The notes beneath the pieces were generated by a model, which saw nothing but the letters and a program-made list of their open reading frames with translations, was not told where the DNA came from and made no database searches. The translations under genes were made by a program, and so were the position numbers. A stretch of DNA of 64,000 nucleotides from Allium sativum (taxonomy: Eukaryota; Streptophyta; Magnoliopsida; Asparagales; Amaryllidaceae). Location of the stretch: contig CM060912.1 of NCBI GenBank assembly GCA_030737875.1, positions 201,451,231 through 201,515,230 of the forward strand, read 5' to 3'. This document shows, one piece after another, positions 25,836 through 37,008 of the stretch; the first letter of the stretch is position 1; the number at the start of each line of letters is the position of its first letter.

Positions 25836-25848
25836 AAGTGGGGGAGAT
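25836..25848 (+). other. Polypurine tract, element B
   Basis: AAGTGGGGGAGAT directly precedes the 3' LTR start. It primes plus-strand DNA synthesis. Confidence 0.9.
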
Positions 25849-27733
25849 TGTAACGACCCAGAAAATCTGAACCAATTTAAATTTTTTAAATTGGCTAAAA
25901 TAATGGATTTTAAATATTTAAAATAAATATTTTAAATAATGGCGATGAAAACTGAGTTTGAATCGACAATTGAAAACGAATATAATTAATTATAATTATA
26001 AACAAGGCCTGAAATGGCGTGGTAGTTCGATAATTCGATTTCAAACTTCAATTGAATATACCGGGTGCAAAACAATCCGGATTTTAGTGAAACCAAAAAT
26101 AATGGAATCTAATTGATAATATCTTTCCAATGAATCTGACCAATCGAAATTTAATAGCGGGAATCAAAAGATATGTCCAGTTGAAAATTCTGAATAGTCG
26201 CTATGGAATTCAGGCCCTTAAAAATGGACATTTTGCATACGACCTCGGATTTCGACGAAACCACTTTTGTTGGATCCGCAGGGTCAAGTTATTGTTAGGT
26301 TTCAAATTTCATAATTTTTCGAATCAATATGTGAGCGTGGCAAAGGAAAACGCGTTTGACCAGATTCTGTTGATTTTAATCGACTGGAAATTGGCCATTT
26401 TTCAAATGGTCTCAGAATTCGACGAAACTAGTTTTATTAGGACCGTATCGGCAATACGAAGCTAGAAAATATTTTTCTGGAATTTTTCTAGTTAGTATGT
26501 GACCCCGGTAATTTGAAATGTACGTTTAAAATTCAAAATAGTGATTTAAATGTAAATTCAACGGAAACTGATTGTAACGATCAAATCAGCTTGCGATACA
26601 TATCCCATTGTGTCCGGAATGGGGGTAAAACGCTATGGACGACAGGCGGTAGGCCTCGTTTCGAGGTCGTATGTAAAAGTCAACCTTTTTGCAAAATTAA
26701 ATAATTAAATAATAAAAAGGAATAAAAATAATTTTAATTTCCTCCCTCCCTTTATCCTTCTTTCTGGCCCCCCCCGATTCATTAATCAGAAAACGGAAAA
26801 AAAAAAGAAAAACCTAAACCTATCGACATCGACGCCCCCTGAAGCATCGCCGCACCACCGGAGCTCCGACGAAGACGAAGACATCGCCGCCCCCCCTCCA
26901 TCCAGCCTTCTCCTCCCAGTGGCGAAACCCCCGAAGACCCCGTCCCCCTCGAGGCCATCGCGACGCGAATCGAGCAGCCCCCCTGGAAGCCAGCGCCGCC
27001 TTGCCGCCGACGTCTCCAACCCCCCTTCTTCGCACCAATGTAAGTATTTCTATTTTATTTTGTTTTTATTTTTAATTCTTAAAACTGATTTTAAAAGGAT
27101 GTAAATACTGATTTTTATATAAAGTAAAAACTGATTTTAAAAGGATGTAAATACTGATTTTTATATAAAGTAAAAACTGATTTTAAAAGGAAGTAAAAAC
27201 TGATTTTAAAAGGATGAAAATACTGATTTTTATATAAAGTAAAAACTGATTTTCGAAAGAGTTTAGAACTGATTTTATTTTAAACTTTAAAAAGAAAAAG
27301 GTTTGAGCTTTGGAATAGAAAAGATTTGAACTTTAGAAAGAAAAGATTTGAACTTGGAAAAAAATAAAGATCATATTTTTAAAATAGAAAAGACGGAATT
27401 TTTATTAAGTAGAAGAAGTAAGATATGATTTTTATATTTTTAAAGCAATAAAAATATAATTTTTACATCGTAGGAATATTAAAGATATAATCTTTATTTT
27501 TGAAAGGGCGGAATCTATATTTTTGAAATTCGATTTTTATATATTGAATAACATAGTAAAAATTCGATTTTTACATATGTAGGGAATACGGGCAACGAAG
27601 CGACAAAAGGCGAGATTGGCGAAGATTTCTATAAAGGAAGAGTCGTAGTATTGGATAGCTTTTGGTGAGAATTTCTCACTCTTCAATTTCTTTTTCTATA
27701 TATATACGTATGTGTGAAAATAAAAGTGAATTG

Positions 27734-27783
<50 letters not shown>

Positions 27784-29163
27784 GCCCCTCGTCCACAAAC
27801 CATGGACGATATTTATTGGTTGAAATTGTTGTGAAAATTGATTGATAGCGAATGGTTGTTTGAGATTGTTTGTGGTTGATATTGGTTGATTGTGGTTGAA
27901 AAATACCCGTTTGTGGTTGGAAAATATTTGGTTGAAACCACATAGGATTAGTTTGTGGAAATAAAATAAATATATACATGCCGCCTGCGTGCGAACTAGA
28001 TGCATGATCCCCATTGTCAAAAACCGCGAGGTTTTAAGGTAGAGCGAGGAGCCGTACTAGGGACGGTCCCGGTTTAACTACCCTGCCGTTATGCTGGCGA
28101 AATTTTGAATAATATTCGTGTGTTTGAATTATTTTCATATGCTTAAACTATATTTATTCACTGTATAGAAAACATTCATGTGTTGAATTGATATTCATTC
28201 GTTGATTAGAAATTCATGTGTTGAATGGTATTCATATTTTGAAATAAATCGTTTGATAATAAAAATCACCTTTTATCGACTATATGAACTGTGTAAAATA
28301 ATCTCGTTTTAAAGAAATTGTTTTATGATAAAAATCCCATTTTTATCACCAACTTGAACTATATAGAAAAATAGTGTTTTGAAATGAATTGTTCTACAAT
28401 AAAAATCACATTTTTATTGTATGCATAAATCGTTGAAATGTGAAGTGTTAAAAATAGCCACTTGTTCAAAATAAACATATATGAGATGAAATATTCATTA
28501 ATTAGCTAATGAAATGATTTGCACCTATGTATGTAACATTAGAATAAATGGTGTCTTTAAACCAAACAAAAATCAAATATGAAGTTGAATAGAAAATGAT
28601 AAATGATAAGAACTGTATATATATGTACATGCATATTTATTGAACAGGTTATAGCAAAGGGGCTAGAGAAGAGGAATAAAATTTTGTGCCCGACAAATAG
28701 GTACACATTTACTGTTTTGTTTGGGTGATGATTTTATGAGCCTGTTGGCTAGCCGCTTGGCTTTTTCTTTTTCTTTTTGAGATTAGAAGGACCGGGAACG
28801 CTATTTGCGATTTCCCGATGCTCCCGGTGCAGGGGAGGTTATGACGAAATTTTCCAAAATTTTAAGGTGTTAGAAAAATATTTGAAGTGAAAACGATATG
28901 GAAATCATTGAATGAACTATATTTATATAAATATATAAATATAAATAAAATTAAAACGAAACGAAGTCGTGCAGTTCGTATTTTGAAACCGTGATTTCAA
29001 ACGACTAGTACGGGAAATCCGACCATTGGATTTTCCCGAAACCTCAACCGTCGGGTTCGCCTTGGAATAATCTTTCCAACGGCACCAACCTTGTAAAAAT
29101 CCAACGGTTGGATTGTCTGGAATGTTTAATTCAAATCTGAAGAAAAACAGCGCCAGAAGCGAT

Positions 29164-29195
<32 letters not shown>

Positions 29196-31323
29196 TATAT
29201 TTAATCGAATAACGACGCTGCAGTTCGTATTTTGAAATCGAAAATTCAAACGATTGTACCGGGAGATCCGACCGTCGGATTTTCCCGAAACTGGAACCGT
29301 TGGATTCGTTTTGAAAAGACCTTTCTAATGATGTAAATTTTGTGAAGATCCAACGGTTAGATTTTCAGATATGTGTAAATCAAATCTGAAGAAAAACAGC
29401 GCCACGGCCGCCTTATGGCCCGAAGCGTCGTTTTGAATAAAATGGCTATTTTAAAATAAATAAAAATAGCGATAAATAGTTATAAAATATCATAAGCGAT
29501 ATGGAATGGAAATAAACTGAATTTGCTTGATTTATGTGGCTTTTGATGGTTGAATGTGTTTGGTGTGAAAATTACATTAAAGAACAATATTGGTGTTGTC
29601 GAATAATTTAACCATTGAAATAAATTGACTTGAAATTCTAAATATACGTGAATTATTTGAGAAGGCCGAGTTAATTCTCATTTCAAATAATTGGCCGACG
29701 ATTGAAAGTCGAAGATGAAGACGATGGTCGAAGACCGGAGATCTTCACCTCGTTTGGATGGTAACCGAGGTCCTGATTGGGAGGCATCCCGAAATATGGA
29801 TAATGAGTGGTGATCGTCCAGACGTACGTGGTGATCGATGGGTTTGCGAGGTATTTAGTGCCTCCGGTTTCGTTCAGACCCAGAACGGACTTGTAAATGG
29901 ACTGTGTGTCTGACATTGGGGTTTATTCTGTGTTGATTGATTTCTGTTAAATATACATCTGTTTGGCGGCGGAGAATTTATTCTTTTGCTTAACGCCCTT
30001 CTCTGAGACGTACGAGCTCAGAGGTTGTATATCGATGGACATCAATCGCATGGCGTGAATTGCCTGTGTGGCATGCTAAGATGCAGTGATCAGGGCTTCT
30101 GTTGAAAAGCAAATTCTTGTGGTGATGATCAAAGCACCGCCTGTGTGACGTAGCTTTTTGTATAACGTGAATTCGCGAGCCTCACACCCCGGTATGAACC
30201 TAAAACGGGAGAAGGACCTCAGGGAGGGCATGCGTTTCTTTCTAGCTAGGGTGGTGTCAGGGACCTACCAGCCCTGACATTTATATACTTTTCACCTATG
30301 TGGTTGTTGCTGTTGCGAGGCGCCTCGGTTTGATCGGACGATCCGGGTCCGATGGAGTCATTCGTTGGCTCGTTTACACCCCAAAGGGCAGGGAAACGTA
30401 GTGTTCAGGCATTTTAATCCACATCGGTGGACCGACCCTGTCGCTCCGAAGGCTTGACTGAGTACTTGCCTGTGGCTCGGGCTAGAGAGTCACGAATTCG
30501 GTAAGGACTATCTTTTGCCTTGGTTCATGACGGAAATCCAATTTCCAAATACGACATCGTGCGGTTTTGATTGTATATATATATATGGCGACATGATATA
30601 TGGTACCCATGCCGTCTATGATTAATAGTTATGATTTGAAATTGTTTTCAAAACATATTAACACTAGCAATAATATCAAATGCCTTTGTTTATTCGTATC
30701 AATCATATTTTGGCCATTATAAGGTAAAAACTCTATCCTCCGGTTTGCGTTGCATTGTGTGATGGGAACTGAGTCTTATAACGGCTTCATTTTTATAAAA
30801 AGCATAGCGAGGTTTAAAAGAAAGATTTGTTTTAAAGCACTGGCAATCCAATGGAGTAAACCCGTTCCACGAAAGTGGCGTGGTCCTGTGATTAGCCAAA
30901 TAATATATATGTGTTGAGTAGATTTCTCATACCAGTCCCATGACTGACTCGTAGTTTGTTTCACTCTCAAACTCGGGTGCCCCTTTTTTCTACATGGGCA
31001 GCCTTGTATTCAGGTTTAGCTGGTTCTTTCTATGGATAGCTGGAGCTGAAGATGGATTCTATCATTTATTTCCTTTTGTGCTGTTCAGCTCCTATTGTAC
31101 ATATTTTGTTTATTTCCGCTGTAGACATTTATGTATAGCTGAACTGTATTTGTACTAAGTAAGATCCTGTATACTGTGTAACTCTGATGATTACTTTTAT
31201 CCAGTATATTTTGTTGTTCATTATCTGGTGTATTTATTTAATTCTGTTCTGCTATTATCTGTTTCTGTGTTATATTCCAAAGATAACCCTGTTTCCGTGA
31301 GAACGGGATTTTGGGTCGTCTCA
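25849..31323 (+). mobile_element. 3' LTR of element B
   Basis: Runs TGTAACGACCC to GGGTCGTCTCA, near-identical to the 5' LTR apart from scattered substitutions and TA-tract length. Same internal order: GTAAGT at 27040, (TA)n at 27735-27780, shared module 28649-28868, GAGGCGCCTC at 30317-30326, hairpin motif at 30932-30948. Confidence 0.95.
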
Positions 31324-31328
31324 ATCAT
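31324..31328. repeat. Target-site duplication ATCAT of element B, right copy
   Basis: Matches 19374-19378; the A reading frame resumes with the next codon at 31329. Confidence 0.95.
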
Positions 31329-32753
31329 CTTGTCCGTACCTTATTCGATTCGGGCGCATCGCATTCGTTTATCTCTACATCATTAGTTGAATCACTGCAC
31401 TTAAACACCAATTTAGTAGAGGATCCCTTAGTTGTTTCGAATCCAATTGGGGGCTCATCTCATTTGTCCATGATGTGTTTGGATTTGAAAATTTCTATAC
31501 TTAGCGTTGAGTTTAGATGTGATGCTTATGTGTTGGGCTTCACGGGCTATGGGCTAATTTTAGGAATGGATTGGCTATCCAGAAATGGGGTCGTTCTTGA
31601 TTGTGAAAGGAGAGTAGTTAGGCTCGTGACTCGCCTTGGCAATACTCTCGAAATCTTTTGTAATCCCATCAATTCTGTTATGCTAAGTTATCTAGAATCG
31701 CTTGACGCGTCTGAGGAAAATCTACGATCTGTTAGAGTGGTCCGAGAGTATTCAGATGTGTTTGAGGAGGTGAAGGGCTTACCTCCAAAGCGGGAGATAG
31801 ATTTTCGAATATATCTTGTGGATAATGCGAAACCAGTATCTTTGCCAGTACGCCACATGGCTCCTCGTGAAAGGAGGGAACTCGATAAGCAAGTGAAGGA
31901 GTTACTTGAGAAGGGGTTCATAAGACGAAGTATATCGGAGTGGGATGCTCCAGTAGTATTTTCCACAAAGGCGGATGGGTCCCTTAGACTTTGTGTGGAC
32001 TATAGAGAACTTAATAAGCTTACTAAGAAGAACAGACACCCACTGCCGAGGATTGACGATCTCTTCGATCAGTTAGTTGGCGCCTCAGTGTTTTCGCAGT
32101 TGGACTTAGCCACTGGTTTCCATCGGTTGAGAGTGGCTGAGGATAGCATTGACAAGACTGCCTTTAGGACTCCGGACGGTTTCTATGAATGGCTAGTGAT
32201 GCCCTTCAGTTTGACAAACGCCCCCACATACTTTGTTGATTTGATGAGTAGGGTGTTTAGGGAGTACCTTAACAAATTCGTGGTAGTCTTTGTAGACGAC
32301 ATCTTGATCTTTTCTAAGGATGAAGAAGAGCATGCCCTACATCTTAGGGAAGTGTTGGAGACTCTTCGAGCGCATAGCCTTAAAGCAAAATTTTCTAAGT
32401 GTCACTTCTGGAGGAAGGAAGTACGGTTCTTAGGGCACGTGGTTTCCAAAGAAGGGATAGCCATGGATCCCGCGAAGGTGGTGGCCATCCAAGATTGGGA
32501 GTTCCCTAAAAATGCTACTGAAGTGAGAAGTTTCTTGGGGTTGGCTGGCTACTATAGGAAGTTTATCAAAGACTTCGCAAAGATATCAGCTCCGTTAACA
32601 CGCTTTACGAAGAAGAACCTAGTTTTCACATGGGACGTAGATTGTGATGATGCGTTCCAACGGTTGAAGAGAGCTTTGACCTCAGCCCCAGTCTTAGTGC
32701 TGCCAGACGGGAGTAAGCCATTTACCGTATATACTGACGCTTGTGGGACATGA
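31329..32753 (+). pseudogene. pol: pol of element A, part 1: protease and reverse transcriptase
   Basis: This continues the gag frame across the B insertion. The aspartic protease has its DSGA active site at 31347-31358 and a later LGMDWL segment. Reverse transcriptase follows: fingers/palm segment LDLATGF (first catalytic Asp at 32103-32105) and FVDD (32289-32300, the usual Y/F-x-D-D box), then LGHVVS and the connection region. The normally conserved PFGLTNAP segment reads PFSLTNAP, a probable decay mutation. The frame stops at TGA (32751-32753), which replaces the Gly expected after the RNase H start YTDA.GT; the same frame continues at once. The first RNase H catalytic Asp lies in this part. 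Confidence 0.92.
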
Positions 32754-34634
32754 CTAGGCGTAGTCTTAATGCAAGAGGGTAGGGTAATAGCCTATGGTGG
32801 AAGGCAGTTGAGAGCGCATGAGAAGAATTACCCCACGCATGACCTAGAGTTGGCCGCTATTGCTTTTGCGCTTAAGTCTTGGCGTCATTATCTTCTTGGC
32901 GAGAAATTCGAAATATTCACTGACCACAAATCGCTAAAAAACTTATTCTCTCAGAAGGACTTGAACTCAAGGCAGCAAAGGTGGATGGAGTTCTTGGCGT
33001 CCTACGACTTTGAGATAGCATATACCCCTGGCAAGGGTAACGTAGTGGCAGATGCCTTAAGTAGAAAAAGATTATCCTTAAGTCCTTTGTTTGTTGAGCG
33101 GCAAAGTTTAGAGTTCATCTCTATGTTTGATTTTAGACCTTCCGTTGACTTCGTACCCGGTTTGCTAGCCTCCTTGGAGGTCAGATCTACGCTTTTGGGA
33201 CGGATTGGCGAGGCACAGCGAGATGACCCGCAGTTGGTTGAGTTAGTAGAAAAGCTCAAAGGAGGGGAGTCATTAAGCCATCTCCGTAGGTATACCCTAG
33301 ATGATAAGGGTTGGTTACGTAGGGACGGTAGACTTTGTGTACCAAAAGACGATGACCTAAAGAAGATTATTCTTGATGAAGCACATCGTTCGAAGATGAC
33401 CATTCATCCCGGCGGGGACAAGATGTACATGGACATGAGACGAGTTTACTTTTGGGCCGGTATGAAGAGGGACGTAGCCGAGTATGTCGCTAGATGCTTG
33501 GTGTTCCAACAAGTAAAAGCGGAGCAAAAGAAACCCGGTGGGTTACTTCACCCATTGGAGGTTCCACTAGGGAAGCGGGAAAGCGTCTCGATGGACTTTA
33601 TTGACGGATTACCACGATCGAGGATGGGTAATACGGGGATTTGGGTTATAGTAGATAGACTTACTAAGAGCGCCCATTTCATTCCCGTGAAGAGTACGAG
33701 GACTGCTCCATGGTTAGCTTCTGTATATGTCCGAGAAATAGTTCGTTTGCACGGTGTTCCTTCTAGCATAGTGAGCGACCGCGATCCTATTTTCACTAGC
33801 GAATTTTGGAGAAGCTTACAAGAAGCGGTAGGGACTCAGCTATGTTTGAGCACCGCATATCATCCTCAGACGGACGGCCAGACCAAGAGGGTGAATCACA
33901 TTCTAGAGGATCTTTTGAGGCTATGTATCCTAGACTTTGGGGGTACATGGGAAGAGCATCTTCCGTTAGTGGAGTTCGCATATAATAACATCTTTCAATC
34001 TAGCATTGGCATGGCACCTTTCGAAGCTCTTTATGGACGACCTTGTCGTTCACCTACATGTTGGTGGGAGTCTACGGACAAGATCTTACTTGGGCCCGAT
34101 ATGATTAGAGAGACTTCGGAGAAGATCGACTTGATTCGGAGGAGGATGAAAGCAGCGCAAGATAGGCAGAAATCATATGCGGATAAGAGAAGGACGGATC
34201 TTGAATTTGAAGTTGGGGACATAGTCTATGTCAAAGTGTCTCCATTACGAAACGTAGTTCGCTTTGGGTCCACTGGGAAGTTAGCACCAAGGTTTGTAGG
34301 GTCGTTTCCTATTAAGGAAAGAATTGGACAGATGGCGTATAGAGTGGAGTTGCCTGAGAGACTTAGTGGTGTACACGACGTATTCCATGTGTCACATTTG
34401 AGGAAGTGCTTGCACGAGACCGCGGAAGTGGTTGAGCCGAACTTGCTTAGAGAGGTGGAGATAGAGCGTGATGCAACGATTCGACGAGCTCCTACATGCA
34501 TTATTGGGTCGGAGATTAAGAAGCTGAGAAATCGAGAGGTCAGACTAGTCAAAGTACAATGGGGAGATGACGAGAGCAACGCTACTTGGGAGATAGAAGA
34601 GAAGATGCGTTCACGATACCCTTTTCTTTTTTAG
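32754..34634 (+). pseudogene. pol: pol of element A, part 2: RNase H and integrase with chromodomain-like tail
   Basis: Same frame as part 1, past the TGA. RNase H keeps its Glu (THDLELAA) and two later Asp (FTDHKSL, VVADALS). The integrase zinc domain has both His but the second Cys is Phe (33504-33506). In the DD35E core both Asp are present (MDFIDGLP and SDRDP), but the catalytic Glu, 36 residues after the second Asp, is Lys (33885-33887, one G-to-A change), so integrase should be inactive. The C-terminus has a GPY/F-like segment (GSFPI) and a tail ending ATWEIEE..RSRYP, typical of Tekay/Del chromoviruses. The stop is TAG at 34632-34634. Frames on the opposite strand are shadows. Confidence 0.92.
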
Positions 34635-35236
34635 GGTATGTCTTTTAATTTCTCCTTTATCGCTTATCTTTTACTTATCTTATCTTTAGCGTATCCTCTC
34701 GCTAGTATCTTTGACCTTTAGTTAGGATCATCCTATGGTTAAAACAGGTGTTTGAGACATGTTATGTATGATGAATGCAAAGTGGATGCAAGTGTTTGCT
34801 AGTGGTTGCTCGTGGACGCATATACACACACTATTAGGCACTAGATCGGCTCAGTCACTTCATACCGCATATTGCATATAAATGGCTGTATTTAGAAAAA
34901 TGGATGTATAATGGTTGTGCTATCATATGGATACCACATTTTGGTGAATGGTTGTGCACGCATGTAGAAATAATATGTAGCATTAGGGAACTTTTGCATA
35001 CATAATTGACACATGGCACTATCATGGTTTGCATTAAGGAGGTCAACTGAATCAGTAGACCGCCTGATTTTGCATTAGATAGGGAACATATACACACACT
35101 TCTTGCATATGTTCATACATCATTAGAAACTTTATAAGGACAATGGATGCCAGTGTTTGATGGTTGAGTAGATGGTTGGTTGGATGTTAGGATATGCATT
35201 CTCCTTAACTTGGAGATTTCGGGGGCGAAATCCTTT
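34635..35236 (+). mobile_element. 3' untranslated region of element A
   Basis: About 600 bp of non-coding DNA between the pol stop and the polypurine tract, with imperfect repeats around GCATAT and ACACACAC. No gene seen. Confidence 0.7.
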
Positions 35237-35249
35237 AAGGAGGGGAGAA
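35237..35249 (+). other. Polypurine tract, element A
   Basis: AAGGAGGGGAGAA directly precedes the LTR start TGTAACACCCC. Confidence 0.9.
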
Positions 35250-35492
35250 TGTAACACCCCGTATTTCTAATAATAGTGATGTTCACAAATTAAAGAATAA
35301 TTAATTACAGATGTAAGAATTAAGGGAAATGGGTTGCGCCATTGTGTTCGTCTCGGAATTTTGGTTGAAATAGAGTCCGAGTTTGCGTGAATTGGACTTT
35401 GTATGAAGAAGTTATGGCCATCGGAAGTTTCAGAAAATTCAAAACAGATTTCAGAAATTTAAAATTCAAAAATTCGGAGTCAAAACAGGCTA

Positions 35493-35510
35493 GGCGGGAA
35501 AATTCCCGCC
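35493..35510. promoter_or_regulatory. E2F-like palindrome in the A LTR
   Basis: GGCGGGAAAATTCCCGCC is an 18-bp perfect palindrome made of two E2F-type half sites (TTCCCGCC). It lies about 270 bp upstream of the TATA box. Similar palindromes occupy the same place in the F-type LTRs (40179-40198 and 60110-60129). E2F binding is inferred. Confidence 0.55.
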
Positions 35511-35518
35511 AGGCCCAG

Positions 35519-35642
35519 GTCGACCCTAGGGTCGACTGGGCAGTCGACCTGCTTACCAGGTCGACTATAGAGTCGACCTAAGGGTCGACCTTCCTACCAG
35601 GTCGACTATAGAGTCGACTTGGGGGTCGATCTGGCACTCGAC
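35519..35642. repeat. GTCGAC-rich cluster in the A LTR
   Basis: Repeated GGTCGAC / GTCGACC units with spacers such as TATAGA, directly after the E2F-like palindrome. A related cluster is in the F LTR. Confidence 0.8.
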
Positions 35643-35775
35643 CCCCTCCCCCCCCGAGCAGTTTTTGTTCTGAGCCTGTTTTTGACTGAGTGATGACCCA
35701 TTAGGGTTTTGACCTAATCTGGTTGGCTGGGATTAGTTCTGAACTAATCTAACGGTCTAAAATAAATCCTAACTC

Positions 35776-35783
35776 TATAAATA
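35776..35783 (+). promoter_or_regulatory. TATA box of the A LTR
   Basis: TATAAATA within CTCTATAAATACC. The F LTR (60360) and E LTR (44466) have TATA boxes in a matching place. Transcription would start about 30 bp downstream. Confidence 0.65.
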
Positions 35784-35950
35784 CCTAGGTAGTCTCTCAC
35801 CCTAATTCATAAGAAAAATAGAATAGTTACCATCATACCGTCGCCATGGAAATCAATGGAGCCACCACCAACTAAGAAGGAAGAAAAGCTAATTCAATTC
35901 TAATTCTCTCAACCCTAAAGCAAAGCAAAACTCTCTTTTCTTCTCTAATT

Positions 35951-35956
35951 GTGAGT
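35951..35956 (+). promoter_or_regulatory. Splice-donor-like site in the A LTR
   Basis: GTGAGT in AATTGTGAGTATG, about 170 bp after the TATA box. In a full-length element it could pair with the acceptor-like TTTCAG before gag (18344-18345). Confidence 0.4.
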
Positions 35957-36814
35957 ATGATAGTCTTAAAAAGATTATTATCATTTTAATTAGGTTAAGT
36001 CATGAATGGATTGTGAGTAGATGATGTGAATTGTCATATGCTATCATGTATGTTATTAATCTTATGCTATGTGGTGATGATATACTATATGTTGTAAATC
36101 ATGCTATGATGATGTTATGTATGTTGAAAGTTTCTATGCTAAGTTGCGATGAATCATACATGTAAAAAAGCCATGATGTTACTATCTATGCTAGTTAGTT
36201 CATATTAATTAAACCATCATGTTTGGGCTAAGTTGATCTATATGACACGTTACATATGCAAGTTAGATTGATTGGAAAAGTTATGAACATATGCCATGAC
36301 ATCTATTATGACACCTAGAATTTTGCTATGACATATGTGATATTCTATGCTAGTTCACACCATCATTATGTTGCCTAAAAACCCCATATGTAAGTTTATG
36401 TATAGATTTGGGCTATGATCATATCATGTAAATTGTGACATTTAATAAGTTGACACCTTTTGATCCTTAACATGTGTAGTTTATGCAAGTTTCACCCCTA
36501 TTATGATTAGATTTATTTTAATTGTCTGTATGTTGTGATAATTTATCTTTGTGCTATGTGTTAGACTATTCAAGTCTAGCCTACATTATGCGTTGAATAA
36601 GCGAACGTATAAACGTGGGGTAGGGGTAATGTTAAGGATTTAATATTAAGATGTTGGGGTGCAATTGATATGATTTTGCATGCCATGAGTGGATGACCAT
36701 AATTGAGTCAATTATGGACATCATTAAAATTGGAAGTAATTAATAATTTGAATAGGGAATTATAAAAACTGGGGTAAAAGATTATAAGTGTTAATCAATG
36801 CTTAGGACACGAGG

Positions 36815-36885
36815 TTGGACTCGTTTGTGACGTAAACCTGTCCGGAACTGCCCGGCAAATCCAGTGGTCACAAATGTCAGCCCAA
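36815..36885 (+). other. LTR stem-loop A-1
   Basis: The inner stem is 8 bp: TTTGTGAC (36824-36831) with GTCACAAA (36867-36874). The outer stem TTGGACT / AGCCCAA has one mismatch. The loop holds the conserved segment with CCGGAAC and CCCGGCAAATCCAG. Confidence 0.7.
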
Positions 36886-36937
36886 TGTGAGAGGTCCTAG
36901 GCCTAAACTAAAGCATAACAGTTGTAAAGACACGAGG

Positions 36938-37008
36938 TTAGACTCTTTTATGGTGTAAGACTGCCCGGACCCGCCCGGCAAATCCAGCTGCCATAAAAGC
37001 CAGTCTAA
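36938..37008 (+). other. LTR stem-loop A-2
   Basis: The inner stem is 9 bp: CTTTTATGG (36945-36953) with CCATAAAAG (36991-36999). The outer stem is TTAGACT (36938-36944) with AGTCTAA (37002-37008). The loop has GTAAGACTGCCCGGA and CCCGGCAAATCCAG. The stem differs from A-1 although the loop is nearly the same. Confidence 0.75.

Larger units (their letters stand above)
19379..31323 (+). mobile_element. Element B: non-autonomous Tekay-type element with giant LTRs
   Basis: The element is 11,945 bp: 5' LTR 5,486 bp, interior 984 bp, 3' LTR 5,475 bp, with a perfect ATCAT duplication. The LTRs are about 99% identical by eye, making B the youngest insertion here. The interior keeps a primer binding site, a leader, the 3' end of integrase and a polypurine tract; gag, protease, reverse transcriptase, RNase H and the integrase core are absent. 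Replication would have needed proteins from a complete relative. It lies inside the gag/protease boundary of element A in the same orientation. Confidence 0.95.

Noticed and set aside
33002..34579. Antisense frames across pol
   Set aside because: Shadows of the pol frame on the opposite strand.
35500..35650. GTCGAC cluster as a CRISPR-like or origin array
   Set aside because: Spacing is irregular, it lies in a plant LTR, and related clusters sit at the same LTR position in other copies.
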